Source: Blautia coccoides (GTDB taxonomy: Bacteria; Bacillota; Clostridia; Lachnospirales; Lachnospiraceae). From it: a stretch of 64,000 nt of DNA. Position 1 is the first letter of the stretch. Each line of letters opens with the position of its first letter. The notes below the pieces were generated by a model. It was not told the origin of the DNA. It saw only the letters and a list, made by a program, of their open reading frames with translations, and did no database searches. The stretch lies in assembly GCF_034355335.1 (NCBI RefSeq), contig NZ_CP136422.1, positions 77,001 to 141,000 on the forward strand, in the 5' to 3' direction. The translations under genes were made by a program, and so were the position numbers. Positions 62,799 to 64,000 of this stretch are shown here, piece by piece.

Positions 62799-63644
62799 AT
62801 GAAAAATGTAGCAAAAGATTTTGAAAAGTCCAGGGACTTTTTAATATGTATCGATTCTGACGGCTGTGCTATGGATACCATGGATGTAAAACATATGCGC
62901 TGTTTTGCGCCGTGCCTGGTACACGAATGGGATTTGGGGGAATACAGGGACGATATTGTGCGGCTTTGGAGGAAGATCAACCTGCTGAGCAGAAGCCGCG
63001 GTATCAACCGTTTCAAAGGGCTGGCCAAGATACTGGTGGAGATCAATGAGAATTACGCCAGAGTGGACGGCCTGGATGAGCTGATCTACTGGGTTCAGAC
63101 AACAGATGAGCTGTCTGAAGAGAGTCTCAGAGAGGCTTATGAGAGAACCGGCTGCAACTGTATGAAGAAAGCGCTGGAGTGGTCAAGGCTGGTCAACGAT
63201 TCTATTGTGATGATCTCCAACAGCAGGAAGTCACCCTTTGAAGGCGTTGAGGAAGCCTTAAAACTCATAAAGGGAAAGGCAGATGTGGTGATCGTCACAG
63301 CCTCCAACGGTCAGGAGATCCGCAGGGAGTGGGAGGACAGCGGTCTCATGGAATACGCGGATCTGCTTCTCTCTCAGGAGTCAGGCACCAAGGAGATGTG
63401 CCTTCGGTCTCTGACAGAACACGGTTATGAAAAGGACCATGTGCTCATGATCGGTGATGCCCCTGCAGATAAGATGGCAGCGGAGAGCGCAGAAGCTTTG
63501 TTCTACCCGGTTCTGGCGTACCAGGAGACAGAGTCCTGGGAAGAATTTGCAGCAGAGGGTCTGAAACGTTTTCTGGAGGGAACATTTGCCGGAACCTACC
63601 AGGAGGAGAAAATAAAAGAATTTTATGCCAATCTGGATCTGTAA
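62799..63644 (+). CDS. HAD-superfamily hydrolase
   Basis: The protein has 281 residues. Motif I is CIDSDGCAMDT with D19 and D21, motif II is VIVTASNG, and motif IV is LMIGDAPADKMAAE. A helical cap lies between motif I and II (about 30-160). It is a phosphatase-like enzyme of unknown substrate, distinct from the Cof-type protein at 46342. CGGAGGGCAGG precedes the ATG. Confidence 0.87.
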   Translation: MKNVAKDFEKSRDFLICIDSDGCAMDTMDVKHMRCFAPCLVHEWDLGEYRDDIVRLWRKINLLSRSRGINRFKGLAKILVEINENYARVDGLDELIYWVQTTDELSEESLREAYERTGCNCMKKALEWSRLVNDSIVMISNSRKSPFEGVEEALKLIKGKADVVIVTASNGQEIRREWEDSGLMEYADLLLSQESGTKEMCLRSLTEHGYEKDHVLMIGDAPADKMAAESAEALFYPVLAYQETESWEEFAAEGLKRFLEGTFAGTYQEEKIKEFYANLDL

Positions 63645-63694
63645 CAGTCCGGATAGAGGTAAAATAAGAGAAAATGCCTGTCAGATATGGTGTT

Positions 63695-63758
63695 TGATAG
63701 GATACTTCTTAAGCAGATTTTGGTTATTTACTTTGTCTGTTAAAGAGGTATCCTATCA
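63695..63758. repeat. Inverted repeat, possible terminator or leader element
   Basis: TGATAGGATAC at 63695-63705 pairs with GTATCCTATCA at 63748-63758 and the pairing continues inward (TTCTTAA with TTAAAGAG, imperfect). A run of eight T follows about 16 bp later. Confidence 0.5.
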
Positions 63759-63868
63759 GTGCTCCGGTCTGACGTTTTTTTTGTTTGGAGAAGAAAAATC
63801 TTGACAAGATCACAAAGGGGAGGTAATATAAAACTACAATGTTCATGAAAAGGAGAAAATAAGATTAC

Positions 63869-64000
63869 ATGAATATACAAGAATACGACGTTATGAACGC
63901 AATTATAGATAAGGGATATCACAGCCAGAGAATACTTTCCGAGAGTACAGGATATTCACTGGGCAAAGTCAATCAGTCTCTGGCAGCGCTGGTGCGCCAG
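63869..64000 (+). CDS. Winged-helix N-terminal fragment, gene continues past window
   Basis: Only 44 residues are visible (MNIQEYDVMNAIIDKGYHSQ, then a helix-turn-helix with LSESTGYSLGKVNQSLAALV). Such N-terminal domains occur in Lachnospiraceae in front of nucleotidyltransferase or aminotransferase domains for cell-surface sugars; this is from memory of the family and cannot be verified here. AAAGGAG lies 13 bases before the ATG, slightly far. Confidence 0.65.
   Translation, partial: MNIQEYDVMNAIIDKGYHSQRILSESTGYSLGKVNQSLAALVRQ

Noticed and set aside
1..64000. CRISPR arrays, tRNA and rRNA genes, replication origin
   Set aside because: No regularly spaced repeats, tRNA-like arms, rRNA segments or DnaA-box clusters were seen by eye; a tRNAscan or CRISPR search would settle this.

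Overview
The window looks like part of the chromosome of a gut Firmicute of the Lachnospiraceae, probably an acetogen of the Blautia type. This is inferred from the moderate GC content, strong AGGAGG ribosome sites, a corrinoid methyl-transfer module, many CUT1 sugar importers without their own ATPase, and the mix of AraC, ROK and LacI regulators. No rRNA, tRNA, CRISPR array, replication origin or phage was seen.

Layout. (1) 1-5846, minus strand: a methyltetrahydrofolate:corrinoid methyltransferase, its corrinoid protein and a RACo/RamA-type corrinoid activase that runs off the left edge. A GH36 alpha-galactosidase transcription unit sits between the last two. (2) 5911-12735: a LacI regulator divergent from an alpha-glucoside operon (binding protein, two permeases, GH13 oligo-1,6-glucosidase). 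(3) 12989-13822: a lone PD-(D/E)XK nuclease-family transposase. (4) 13875-23266: a Gfo/Idh/MocA oxidoreductase and two tandem ROK regulators on the minus strand, divergent from a second operon (oxidoreductase, binding protein, two permeases, TIM-barrel isomerase). (5) 23317-31988: a YesL-like membrane protein, a raffinose-type importer with a second GH36 alpha-galactosidase, and two convergent AraC regulators. (6) 32217-34812: an ABC-2 type exporter. (7) 34931-37737: a cyclic-di-GMP-I riboswitch with terminator, followed by three genes for a membrane-anchored protein and two secreted proteins. (8) 37858-40003: a decayed IS256-family copy beside an intact one. (9) 40006-45272: AraC/galactokinase and AraC/GH4 glycosidase divergent pairs. 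(10) 45296-47243: a PdaA-like deacetylase and a HAD phosphatase. (11) 47579-56932: a fourth sugar importer, split between its permease genes by an IS110-family element, then two oxidoreductases and two AraC regulators. (12) 57026-64000: a GH4 MelA-type alpha-galactosidase, a GGDEF/EAL protein predicted to be a c-di-GMP phosphodiesterase, a small conserved protein, a PatB-type C-S lyase, a HAD hydrolase and the start of a winged-helix protein.

Most of the window acts as an alpha-galactoside/alpha-glucoside utilisation island. Four importers bring in oligosaccharides; two GH36, two GH4 and one GH13 enzymes release hexoses; galactokinase starts galactose catabolism; and the oxidoreductase/isomerase sets probably process less common sugars or cyclitols. 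All four importers lack an ATPase and would need a shared MsmK-type subunit from elsewhere. The most unusual parts are the riboswitch-controlled surface locus, a family of short intergenic repeats placed just upstream of genes, the IS110 element with structured flanks, and a 15-bp coding tandem repeat inside an oxidoreductase.
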